A stretch of DNA of 64,000 nt from Bryobacteraceae bacterium (lineage in GTDB: Bacteria; Acidobacteriota; Terriglobia; Bryobacterales; Bryobacteraceae): assembly GCA_026002875.1 (NCBI GenBank), contig BPGE01000001.1:1178001-1242000 (forward strand), written 5' to 3'. A model generated the notes under the pieces. It was given only the letters and a program-made list of their open reading frames with translations. It had not been told where the DNA came from and ran no database searches. Position 1 is the first letter of the stretch; every line of letters starts with the position of its first letter. Positions 16,940 through 25,122 of the stretch are shown here, in pieces. The translations under genes were made by a program, and so were the position numbers.

Positions 16940-19900
16940 TCAGTCCAGCCGGATCTCGTTGGCCTGAAGCGTCGAGCCCAACGCCTGCTGCAGCTGCGCC
17001 ACGGCGCGGTTCAGCAGCAGCTCGGCCGCCACCACGCGCCGGCGCGAATCAAGAAGCTCGTTCTGCCGCGCCAGCACCAGGAAGTTCGTGCTCTCGCCGG
17101 TCTGGAAAAGCCGGATCTCGCTTTCGAGCTTTTCTCTCGCGGCGCGTTCGCTGGCCCGCGCTGCATCGATGCGCAGCCGGGCGGCCTCCAGATTCTGCAG
17201 CGCCGTCCGCACGCTGGCGGCGATGCCCTGTTCGATCTGCGTCTTCGTCAGCTTCAGCCGCCGTTCCTGGATCACCGCCTGGTCGAGCTGGCCCTGAGCG
17301 GCGCGGTTGCGGGGATTCCACTCGAACGAAATGCCCGCCGCCACGGTCTGGAACGTGCCGCTCGTCAGGTTGGAGAGCGTGTTTCCGTAGCCGCCGATCA
17401 GCGCTGCCGGAACGGCGCCGCCGGGCTGCACCGCGGGCAGCGGCGGCAGCCCGTTCAGGTCCGACAACCGGTTCACCCGTTCAAACAGCGGGCCGAAGAA
17501 GTTGCCGAACCCGCCTCCCGTATTCGGCGCCAGCACGCCCGCCAGACCGGTATTGAAATAGTTGGCGACGAGCATGACCTGCGGCTTCAGGGCGGAACTG
17601 GCCAGCTGGATCTGCGTGCGGTTCTGATCCACGCTCAGCTCCAGCGAACGAAGCTCCAGCCGCTGGCGGAAGGCCATGTCCAGCGCCTCTTCCACCGTGA
17701 TCGCAGGCGGCGGCAGCGCGCGCGCTTCCACGGGCAGCAGACGCTCGTTCCAGAGCGGGTCCGACGGGTTGGGCGTAAGAATCGCCTTCAGCTGGTTTTC
17801 CGCGGCTGCCAGCACGGTCAGCGTGTTCTGGAAAGAGTCGATCCTCCGCTGCAGCTCCGCTTCCGACGCGGCGCTCTCCACCTGCGCCAGCGTGCCCGCC
17901 TCGATGAAACGCAGATTGCGCTCGTGCTGCTCCCGCGCCAGCCGCACGCCGTCGGCCGCCACGGTCGCATCTTCGATCGCCGCTGCCAGATCCCAGTAGG
18001 CGGACTGCGTCCTCGTGACGACGTCGATGACCTTCAGCTCGAACGCGGCGCGCTGCTGATCGCGCTGCTTCAGACGGATGCGCAGCTGAGCCCGGTCCGG
18101 ATCGACGTCCCGGAACCGCAGCAGCGGCACCGTGAAGCCCGCGCCCAGCCGCGACGTCAGAAACGGCGTCAGCGCGGTAAACGGATTGTTGGTCGACTGC
18201 CGCTGGTTCTCGAAGTCGATATGCCACGAGAAGCCCGAGAACGGCGTCTTGCCGCGCACGTAGAAGTTGTGGTTCAGGTAGCGCTCGCTCAGCCGCCCCT
18301 CGGGCGCCGCCAGCGTGTTCGCCACCGGGATGTTGCGCGTATCGAACGACGGGTTGTACTGCACCAGCGGATCGAACGCTCCGCGGGCGCTCCTGATCAG
18401 CGCCGCCGCAGTGTCCAGATAGGTCCGTTCGACCTCGATTTCCAGATTGTTCTTCAGAGCCAGTTCCAGCGCCTGCTTCAGGGTCAGCTCGCGCAGAGTA
18501 TCGGACACGCCCACGCGCGGCGCGTGCAGCACCTGCTGGCGCGCGGAGCGCAGCGCTTCATCGGCAGGCATCGCTGCGGTCTGCGCTGAAAGAACCGAAG
18601 GCGCGAGCAGCATGGCCAGCGCCAGCAGCGCCGCCGTTGTCGGCGACGGTTTGGGAACGCGGGCGAACAGCCGCCGCCACAGCCGCGAGTGCGCGACGTC
18701 GTCGAACAGCGTGTACGCCACCGGCGTCACCAGCAGCGTCAGCAGCAGCGCCAGCGACTGTCCGCCGATGACGACGATGGCCACCGTGCGCCGCGTGCCC
18801 GAGCCTGCGCCCGTGCCCAGAGCCAGCGGGATCATGCCCGCCACCAGCGCCGCCGTTGTCATCAGAATCGGGCGCAGCCGGTCTTCGCAGCCCTGGATCA
18901 CCGCTTCGAACCGCGGCATCCCCTCCCGCCGCAGCGCCTTGATGTGGTCGATCTGCAGAATCGAGTTCTTTTTCACGATTCCGAACAGCACGAGAATGCC
19001 CAGCGACGTGTACACGATCGAGAAGTTCTCGCGCGCCAGAAACAGGCTCAGCAGCGCGAAGGGCGCCGAAAGCGGCAGCGACAGCAGAATCGTCACCGGG
19101 TCGATGAAGCTCTCGTAGTTGGAAGCCAGGATCATGTACATGAACACCACGGACAGCAGAAACGCAATCACGAAGTTCTGCACCGCGCGGCCCAGCTCCC
19201 GCGAGCGGCCCACGGCGCCGTACGTGTAGCCCGGGGGCAGATTCAGCGACTCCATGTGCTGGTTGGCGATGTTGAGCAGGTCGCCCAGAGCCAGGTTCTT
19301 CGACAGGTTGCCGACAATCATCACCCGCCGCTGGCGGTTGTACCGGTCGATCGAAGTCGGGCCCGTCCCCTGTTCGAGCGAGGCGACATTGGACAGGGCC
19401 ACATTGCCCAGCGACGCCGACGGCACGTAGAGCCGCTCCAGGGCGCGCGGTGAATTGCGGAACTCGCGCGAAACGCGCAGCATCACGTCGTAACGGTCTT
19501 CGCCCTCCTTGTAGGTGGTGGCCTGCTCGTCTCCGCCCACCAGCACGCGCATCGCGCTGGCGATCTGCGCCACGTTCACGTTGAGGTCGGCGGCTTTGTC
19601 GCGGTGGATCACCACGCGCACCTCGGGCTTGCCGCTCTCGTAAGTCAGGTCCATGTCGGCCATGCCCGGAACCTGCCGCAGCCGGTCCATCAGCGAATTG
19701 GCGTACTGCTCCAGGCGGTTCAGATCCGGGCCCTGGATCGAGAACATGAAGTCGCTGTTCGGGGCGCCCGCGATGAGGGACGGCAGTTGCACCGTCACGG
19801 AGAGATCCCGGTACTTGGCCAGTTTCTCGCGCGCCATGTCCATGAGCTGCCGCTGGGACAGTTTGCGCTCCTTCGGGTCCACGAGCTCGACAAGCACGGA

Positions 19901-21721
19901 CCCCCGGTCCACCTGGCGCTGGATGTCTGCGCCGATCGAGGTGAACAGGGCTCTCACGCCCGGCAACTGCCTAAGGTCCTCCTCGATCAGAGTCATTACC
20001 TGAGACGTGCCTTCCAGCGAACTGCCGACCGGCATCCGCACGTTCACCTCGAACTGCGACTGGTCGTCCGTCGGCAGGAAGTCTACGCCCATGGCCCGCA
20101 TCATCGGCACTGTCGACAACATCACCGCCAGCGCGCCCAGCGCCACGGCCCAGCGGTGGTTCAGCGACCACACCAGCATCTTCTTGTAAGGCGAGGCGAA
20201 GATCTTGTCGAAAAAGCCCGCTTTGGTCGACTGCTTGTGATCGCCCAGCTTCAGGAACCGGGAGCACAACATGGGCGTCAGCGTGAACGAAACCAGCAGC
20301 GACACGCCCACCGCGAAAGCCGCCGTGTAGCCGAACGACGACATGAAGCGGCCGACGATGCCCGGCATGATGGCGATGGGGATGAAGATGATGATCAGCG
20401 ACAGCGTCGTCGCCAGCACCGCCAGGCCGATCTCCTTCGTGCCGATCGCCGCCGCCTCCATCGCCGGCAGGCCTTTCTCCTCCATGTTGCGGAAAATGTT
20501 TTCCAGCACGACGATCGCGTCGTCGATCACGATGCCCACCATCAGCGTCAGCGCCAGCATCGTGATCTGGTTCAGGCTGAAGCCCATCCACTGCATCAGC
20601 GAGAACGTTGAAATGATCGAGGTCGGAATCGCGATGGCCGCGATCAGCGTCGACCGCCAGTTGCGGATGAACACCAGCACGATGATCGCCGCGAAGAATC
20701 CGCCCAGGATCAGATGTTCCAGCACGGCGTTGTAGGCCGCGCGGATGAAGCCGGACTGGTCTCTCGTGTAGGTGATGTCGAAGTCCGGAGGCAGCGACGG
20801 CCGCAGCTCGTCGATGCGCTGTTTGATCGCGGCGATGACGTCCAGCGAGTTCGTGCCCGCCTGCTTGCGCACGGCCAGCGCCACGGCCGGCCTCCCGTTC
20901 AGGCGCGCAATGGAGCGCGGCTCCTCGTATGCATCCTGCACTTCCCCGATGTCGGACACCCGCACCGGCGAGCCGTTGACCGTGCCCACGATGATCCGCG
21001 CGAAGTCCATCGGCTGCGAGACGCGGCCCAGCGTGCGCAGCGTCAGTTCGCGGTTCCCTTCGTCGATCCGGCCGCCGGGAATCTCGATGTTCTGCGCCGC
21101 CAGCGCCATCCGCACCTGCTCGATGTTCAGGTTGTAGGCGGCCAGCCTCTCCGGGTTCAGCAGCACCTGGATCTGCCGCTTCCTCTCGCCCACGAAACGA
21201 ACCTGCCCCACGCCGCTGATCGTCTCGATGTTCTTCTTGATCTGGTCGTCGACGATCTTGGTCACCTCGCGCAGATCGCGGTCCGCGCTGACGACCACGT
21301 TCAGAATCGGCGAAGCGTCGGTCGCGAGCTTCTCCACCACCGGCGTGCGCGCGTCGCGCGGCAGCTGGCCCAGCACGGTGCTGACCTTGTCGCGCACTTC
21401 CTGCGCCGCAATTTCAGGGTCTTTCTCGAGAACGAACCCGATCGTGATGATCGAAATGCCCTCGGCAGAGGTCGAGTTCAGCTCGTCGATGCCGGAGATC
21501 GTGTTGACGGCCTCTTCCAGCACCTTCGTGACCTGCGATTCCACTTCCTCCGGCGAAGCTCCCGGCAGCACCGTTGTGATCGAAACGTAGGGGAACTCGA
21601 CCTTCGGGAAGAAGTCGACGCCCAGCTTGCGGTAAGAATCCAGCCCGATCACCACCAGCGCCAGAATCAGCATGGTGGCGAACACGGGCCGGCGGATACA
21701 GATTTCTGCCAGTTTCTGCAT
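16940..21721 (-). CDS. RND efflux pump fused to a TolC-type outer-membrane factor
   Basis: A single 1593-codon frame. Residues about 1-1015 are a complete RND permease: first membrane helix RRPVFATMLILALVVIGLD, porter domains, TM4 GIVIDDAIVVLENI with the paired Asp of the proton relay, and a second helix bundle ending near RRLFARVPKP. A hydrophobic, signal-peptide-like segment follows (LLALAMLLAPSVLSAQ, about 1028-1045). Residues about 1060-1593 are an outer-membrane efflux protein with two repeats (LTLKQALELALKNNLEI and ITVEEALDMAFRQRLEL). RND and TolC proteins are normally separate. Signal peptidase could cleave at SAQ to release the outer-membrane part. It follows the adaptor gene by 27 bp. 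Confidence 0.9.
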   Translation of the reverse strand: MQKLAEICIRRPVFATMLILALVVIGLDSYRKLGVDFFPKVEFPYVSITTVLPGASPEEVESQVTKVLEEAVNTISGIDELNSTSAEGISIITIGFVLEKDPEIAAQEVRDKVSTVLGQLPRDARTPVVEKLATDASPILNVVVSADRDLREVTKIVDDQIKKNIETISGVGQVRFVGERKRQIQVLLNPERLAAYNLNIEQVRMALAAQNIEIPGGRIDEGNRELTLRTLGRVSQPMDFARIIVGTVNGSPVRVSDIGEVQDAYEEPRSIARLNGRPAVALAVRKQAGTNSLDVIAAIKQRIDELRPSLPPDFDITYTRDQSGFIRAAYNAVLEHLILGGFFAAIIVLVFIRNWRSTLIAAIAIPTSIISTFSLMQWMGFSLNQITMLALTLMVGIVIDDAIVVLENIFRNMEEKGLPAMEAAAIGTKEIGLAVLATTLSLIIIFIPIAIMPGIVGRFMSSFGYTAAFAVGVSLLVSFTLTPMLCSRFLKLGDHKQSTKAGFFDKIFASPYKKMLVWSLNHRWAVALGALAVMLSTVPMMRAMGVDFLPTDDQSQFEVNVRMPVGSSLEGTSQVMTLIEEDLRQLPGVRALFTSIGADIQRQVDRGSVLVELVDPKERKLSQRQLMDMAREKLAKYRDLSVTVQLPSLIAGAPNSDFMFSIQGPDLNRLEQYANSLMDRLRQVPGMADMDLTYESGKPEVRVVIHRDKAADLNVNVAQIASAMRVLVGGDEQATTYKEGEDRYDVMLRVSREFRNSPRALERLYVPSASLGNVALSNVASLEQGTGPTSIDRYNRQRRVMIVGNLSKNLALGDLLNIANQHMESLNLPPGYTYGAVGRSRELGRAVQNFVIAFLLSVVFMYMILASNYESFIDPVTILLSLPLSAPFALLSLFLARENFSIVYTSLGILVLFGIVKKNSILQIDHIKALRREGMPRFEAVIQGCEDRLRPILMTTAALVAGMIPLALGTGAGSGTRRTVAIVVIGGQSLALLLTLLVTPVAYTLFDDVAHSRLWRRLFARVPKPSPTTAALLALAMLLAPSVLSAQTAAMPADEALRSARQQVLHAPRVGVSDTLRELTLKQALELALKNNLEIEVERTYLDTAAALIRSARGAFDPLVQYNPSFDTRNIPVANTLAAPEGRLSERYLNHNFYVRGKTPFSGFSWHIDFENQRQSTNNPFTALTPFLTSRLGAGFTVPLLRFRDVDPDRAQLRIRLKQRDQQRAAFELKVIDVVTRTQSAYWDLAAAIEDATVAADGVRLAREQHERNLRFIEAGTLAQVESAASEAELQRRIDSFQNTLTVLAAAENQLKAILTPNPSDPLWNERLLPVEARALPPPAITVEEALDMAFRQRLELRSLELSVDQNRTQIQLASSALKPQVMLVANYFNTGLAGVLAPNTGGGFGNFFGPLFERVNRLSDLNGLPPLPAVQPGGAVPAALIGGYGNTLSNLTSGTFQTVAAGISFEWNPRNRAAQGQLDQAVIQERRLKLTKTQIEQGIAASVRTALQNLEAARLRIDAARASERAAREKLESEIRLFQTGESTNFLVLARQNELLDSRRRVVAAELLLNRAVAQLQQALGSTLQANEIRLD

Positions 21722-21748
21722 GAATCAGAACCTCGAGAGGAGACGCCT

Positions 21749-22957
21749 TTACTGCCGCACAGTCACCGCTGCGCCATCGCTCAGAAGCGGCACGCTCGAC
21801 ACCGCCACCACGGTCCCGGCTTCGATGATCCCGGGCGGAATCTCCACTTGCCCGTTGCTGCCCAGGATCTCCGGAATGCGGTGCTCCACTGCCTTGCCGT
21901 TCTGGATGCTGAAGAACTTGTTCAGCCCCGCCACCGTGTACACGGCGGCGCGGGGAATCGAAACCACGCGGAAAGCAGGATCAGTGACCAGCCGCACCTG
22001 CACGAACGAGCCCGGCTTCAGCCTTTCGTCGCGGGACTCGATGCGGGCTTCAGCCGTCAGCGTCCTTGCGCGCGGATCCAGCGACGGATTCAGCGTGCGG
22101 ATGGTGGCCCGGAAATCGGCGCCCGGCGCCGCGCTGGTTGTGAACACCAGCGTCGAACCGACCCGCGCCAGCCCGACCGCCGGCTCGGGAATCTCCACCC
22201 GCAGCCGCAGCGGCCACGGCTTCACCAGCGTGTAAATCGGCGCATTGTCCCGGACATACTGCCCCTCGGCCACATGCCTCGTCTGCACCACCCCGTCCAT
22301 CGGCGCGATCACGGTGGCGTCGCGCAACCGCTTCTCGGCCAGCGCGACCTCCGCCCTCAGCGACCGGATCAGCGCCAGCTGCGTCCGCAGATCATCCAGC
22401 GTCGCTTCGTACGCGGCTTTGCGGGCCAGATACGCTTTTTCGATTTCGTTGAAGCGCTCCTGCGCGATGTCGCCCGTCTTCACGAGCTTTTTCGCGTTCT
22501 CGTACTTCGAAAGGGCGTCCTCCATCTGCGCTCTCGCCTGGCGGATCATCGGCGTGGATTCGGGCTCCTTCATGGTTTCCCGATCCATGCCCACCCGCGC
22601 CATCGCCTGCTCCAGCGCAGCCCGCGCGCGCTCCAGCTGCAGAGTCAGCTCCTGCCTGTCCAGCTCCGCCATCACCTGCCCCTTGCGCACCGCCTGGCCG
22701 AAGTCGAAGTGCAGCTTCGCTACCCGGCCCGGCACTTCGCAGGAAACCGTCGTCGAATCGTCCGGCAGCAGCGAACCCGTCACCATGATCGCCCGTTCGA
22801 CTGTCCTTTCCTGCGCAACGGCCGTCCGCACGGCCACCGGCGCCGCCGGCCGCGAGGCTGCGTTCGCCGTTGTTTCTTTGTGCCCGCCGCATCCGCCGAG
22901 AGCCAACGCGGCGGCCGTCAGACCGGAAACCATCCAGAACATCCGATAACTATTCAT
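21749..22957 (-). CDS. RND efflux periplasmic adaptor (membrane fusion) lipoprotein
   Basis: ATG 22957 gives a 402-aa protein with a lipobox (ALALGGC), so it is probably lipid-anchored in the inner membrane. It has the MFP order: half-lipoyl VPGRVAKLHFDFGQAVRKGQ, a long alpha-hairpin (about 95-175), the second half-lipoyl VIAPMDGVVQTRHVAEGQYV, then a beta-barrel. It links the RND pump to the TolC-type channel. Its start overlaps the tetR stop by 8 bases. Confidence 0.92.
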   Translation of the reverse strand: MNSYRMFWMVSGLTAAALALGGCGGHKETTANAASRPAAPVAVRTAVAQERTVERAIMVTGSLLPDDSTTVSCEVPGRVAKLHFDFGQAVRKGQVMAELDRQELTLQLERARAALEQAMARVGMDRETMKEPESTPMIRQARAQMEDALSKYENAKKLVKTGDIAQERFNEIEKAYLARKAAYEATLDDLRTQLALIRSLRAEVALAEKRLRDATVIAPMDGVVQTRHVAEGQYVRDNAPIYTLVKPWPLRLRVEIPEPAVGLARVGSTLVFTTSAAPGADFRATIRTLNPSLDPRARTLTAEARIESRDERLKPGSFVQVRLVTDPAFRVVSIPRAAVYTVAGLNKFFSIQNGKAVEHRIPEILGSNGQVEIPPGIIEAGTVVAVSSVPLLSDGAAVTVRQ

Positions 22958-23573
22958 GGCGCTTTTCTTCCGAGTTCCTGTTTGTTGCGATCCCGTTGAG
23001 AAAAATGTCCACCAGTTTTGCCACCGTCGTTGCATCCGGGGGCGGCGAGCACCGGCGGGGAAAAAGAAGTTGCATGAATCCGAAATGGCTCACCATAAAG
23101 ATGAACGCCCGCGCCAGAAGCTCCGGCGATTCCGGCAGGATCGCTCCCGCTGCGATTCGCTTTTCAAGATGCTTTTCCACCCAGCGGATGAAATCGAGCG
23201 TGGCCTTCTCGAACCACAGGTCTGCCAGCTCGTGCCCCTCCAGTGCGCTGAACACCAGCAGCCGCACCCGGTCCGGGTCTTCCGCGTGGTACGCCAGAAT
23301 GCTCTCGCCCAGCCACTGCAGAAATTCGCGGTCGGTCGCCTCCGGCTCCAGCTGCTTCGCCCTCTGGTCAAACCGCCGGTGCGCCTGTTCGATCAGCTGA
23401 TCGACGATCGCCGTGTACAGATCCCGCTTCGTGGCGAAGTGCTGATACAGCACCGGCTCGCTCACCCCCGCCGCCGCCGCCAGCTCCCGCGTGGTCGTGC
23501 CCCGGAAGCCATGCATCGCGAAACGCCGGATCGCCGCCTGGACGATGGCGGCGCGCCGCTCGCTTCCGCTCAT
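22950..23573 (-). CDS. TetR/AcrR-family repressor of the efflux operon
   Basis: Starts at TTG 23633, ATG 23627 and ATG 23573 are in frame. I favour 23573 (MSGSERRAAIVQAAI), which has a GGGAAGG site upstream and leaves the repeated operator candidates outside the gene. The helix-turn-helix is TTTRELAAAAGVSEPVLYQHF, followed by a variable ligand-binding helical domain with the pattern LLVFSALEGHELADLWF. It precedes and overlaps the adaptor gene, so it likely represses its own operon and is induced by a pump substrate. Confidence 0.88.
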   Translation of the reverse strand: MSGSERRAAIVQAAIRRFAMHGFRGTTTRELAAAAGVSEPVLYQHFATKRDLYTAIVDQLIEQAHRRFDQRAKQLEPEATDREFLQWLGESILAYHAEDPDRVRLLVFSALEGHELADLWFEKATLDFIRWVEKHLEKRIAAGAILPESPELLARAFIFMVSHFGFMQLLFPRRCSPPPDATTVAKLVDIFLNGIATNRNSEEKRHE

Positions 23574-23609
23574 GCGGGCTTTCGCCTTCCCGCTGTTGGC
23601 TGCTCCTTG

Positions 23610-23656
23610 GCTAGCGTCCGCTAACATAATCAAACACTAAGATAGCAGACACTAGC
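23610..23656 (-). promoter_or_regulatory. Repeated palindromic operator candidates upstream of tetR
   Basis: Two 16-mers, GCTAGCGTCCGCTAAC (23610-23625, plus) and GCTAGTGTCTGCTATC (23641-23656, minus), match at 13 of 16 positions and share a TAG-N-G-TC-N-GCTA core that is nearly palindromic. Between them a third, weaker copy (TAGTGTTTGATTA, minus, ending at 23639) completes three repeats spaced 15-16 bp. They lie just upstream of the chosen tetR start, in an AT-richer stretch, as expected for TetR autoregulation. Confidence 0.6.
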
Positions 23657-23696
23657 TTCTGGATGTATTAATTCTGCGTGTAAAATTTCTCCCCGG

Positions 23697-24125
23697 TCAG
23701 TCCCGCACGACTGCCTTCAAACCGCCCAGCCCCTTGGCGCGCCGAAGATCATCCACGTTTTCAATGAGTTCGATCAGTTCCTCGAACACCGACTCGTCGT
23801 TCTCCCGCAGCGAGTCCGGCTCGCGGAACAGCACCAGGCATCCCGCCTTCGAGCGCGGCGCGAGATCCAGAAGCGCCGCGCGCAGGGAAGGGAGGCTGTG
23901 GTCGTAGCAGGTGCTCTCCGGAAACAGACGTCCAAAAGCCGCCAGCAGTGAAGAAAGATCGAAGATGGGGCCCGCTTCCCCCAGATCCAGCACATGGTAG
24001 CCCTCGGCGGCAGCCGCGGCGGGCAGTTCCTCCCACAACTGCTCCGGCAGCGCCGGATCGAGCCAGATCACGGGCGTGGAAGGCTCCTGCAGTCTCAGCA
24101 TCAGCTGTTCGAGTGATAAGCTCAT
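23697..24125 (-). CDS. Barstar-family protein
   Basis: ATG 24123-24125 starts a 142-aa protein; the upstream continuation of the frame is the shadow of the gene on the other strand. The C-terminal 100 residues show the barstar pattern: strand YHVLDL, helix LSSLLAAFGRLFP, then LPSLRAALLDLA, strand CLVLFREPDSL, and helix ESVFEELIELIENVDDLRRAKG. Barstars inhibit barnase-type ribonucleases. I see no barnase or other toxin next to it, so it may be an orphan immunity protein or have another role. Confidence 0.65.
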   Translation of the reverse strand: MSLSLEQLMLRLQEPSTPVIWLDPALPEQLWEELPAAAAAEGYHVLDLGEAGPIFDLSSLLAAFGRLFPESTCYDHSLPSLRAALLDLAPRSKAGCLVLFREPDSLRENDESVFEELIELIENVDDLRRAKGLGGLKAVVRD

Positions 24126-24167
24126 GGGGAAGCCGTGCGCGCCCGCGCGGGGTTTGAAAGGAATTGT

Positions 24168-25076
24168 ATGACGAGACGGAGTCTTTTGGCTAGCGGGACG
24201 CTGGTTCTGGCTCGCGCCCGCGCCACCCGGATGAAGATTCAGCTCGACTGCGGCTCGATCGGCGTCAAAGCCTCCCTGCCCGAAGCCGTCGAGTATGCTG
24301 CGCGGTTCGGGTTCGAGGCCGTCACTGCGGATTCCGCGTGGCTGTCCTCCGCCGATGCTTCCTCGCGCGCCCGGCTCCTGGACCGGATGAAACAGGCGGG
24401 CCTCGTCTGGGGGCAGGCCGGCCTGCCGGTCGAGTTCCGCCGCGGTGAAGAAGAGTTTCAGCAGGGACTCCGCGGCCTGCCCGAGCGCGCCCGGGCGCTT
24501 CAGCAGGCGGGCGCCAGCCGTGTCACGACATGGATCTCCCCCGCAAGCGAGGAACTGACCTACATCGAGAACTTCCGCCTCCACGTCCGCCGCCTGCGCG
24601 CCGTGGCCGGTGTTCTGGAGGATCACGGCTGCCGCTTCGGACTGGAGTATGTGGGCCCGAAGACCTCCTGGTCTGCCCGGCGCTTCCCGTTCATCCACAC
24701 GATGCGCGAGGCGCGCGAGCTGATCGCCGAAATCGGCCGCCCGAATGTCGGCCTCGTGCTCGACAGCTGGCACTGGTACACCGCCGGCGAAACCGTGGAC
24801 GACCTCCGGTCGCTCGCCGCCGCCGACATCATCTCCATCGATCTGAACGACGCGCCCGCGGGCCGCTCGCGCGATGAACAGAAAGATCTGGAACGCGAAC
24901 TGCCCCTCGCCACCGGCGTCATTCCCCTGGCGGATTTTCTGAAAACCCTCAACGAACTCGGCTGCGATGCCCCTGCGCGTTGCGAGCCCTTCAACGCCGC
25001 CCTGCGGGCCATGCCCCCGGAGCAGGCCCTCGCCGCCACCGCCGCAGCCATGAAAAAGGCCTTCGCCCTGATCTGA
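24168..25076 (+). CDS. TAT-type sugar phosphate isomerase/epimerase-like protein
   Basis: ATG 24168 has a strong AAGGA site 7 bases upstream and an N-terminus MTRRSLLASGTLVLARA resembling a TAT leader. The barrel includes AARFGFEAVTADS, GLEYVGPKTSW (metal Glu), NVGLVLDSWHWYTAG and IDLNDAPAG, the AP-endonuclease-2/xylose-isomerase-like pattern. The 302-aa enzyme probably acts on a sugar or inositol derivative. It is divergent from the barstar gene (42 bp between starts), so both promoters must lie in that gap. Confidence 0.75.
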   Translation: MTRRSLLASGTLVLARARATRMKIQLDCGSIGVKASLPEAVEYAARFGFEAVTADSAWLSSADASSRARLLDRMKQAGLVWGQAGLPVEFRRGEEEFQQGLRGLPERARALQQAGASRVTTWISPASEELTYIENFRLHVRRLRAVAGVLEDHGCRFGLEYVGPKTSWSARRFPFIHTMREARELIAEIGRPNVGLVLDSWHWYTAGETVDDLRSLAAADIISIDLNDAPAGRSRDEQKDLERELPLATGVIPLADFLKTLNELGCDAPARCEPFNAALRAMPPEQALAATAAAMKKAFALI

Positions 25077-25122
25077 CAACGCAAGCGCGATCCCTGGCCG
25101 GCCCGGCAGACACCGTTCCCGG

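Noticed and set aside
24126-25079. Extension of the barstar frame upstream to a 460-aa protein
   Set aside because: It lies opposite the isomerase gene and has a shadow-like composition; the barstar start at 24125 is better supported.
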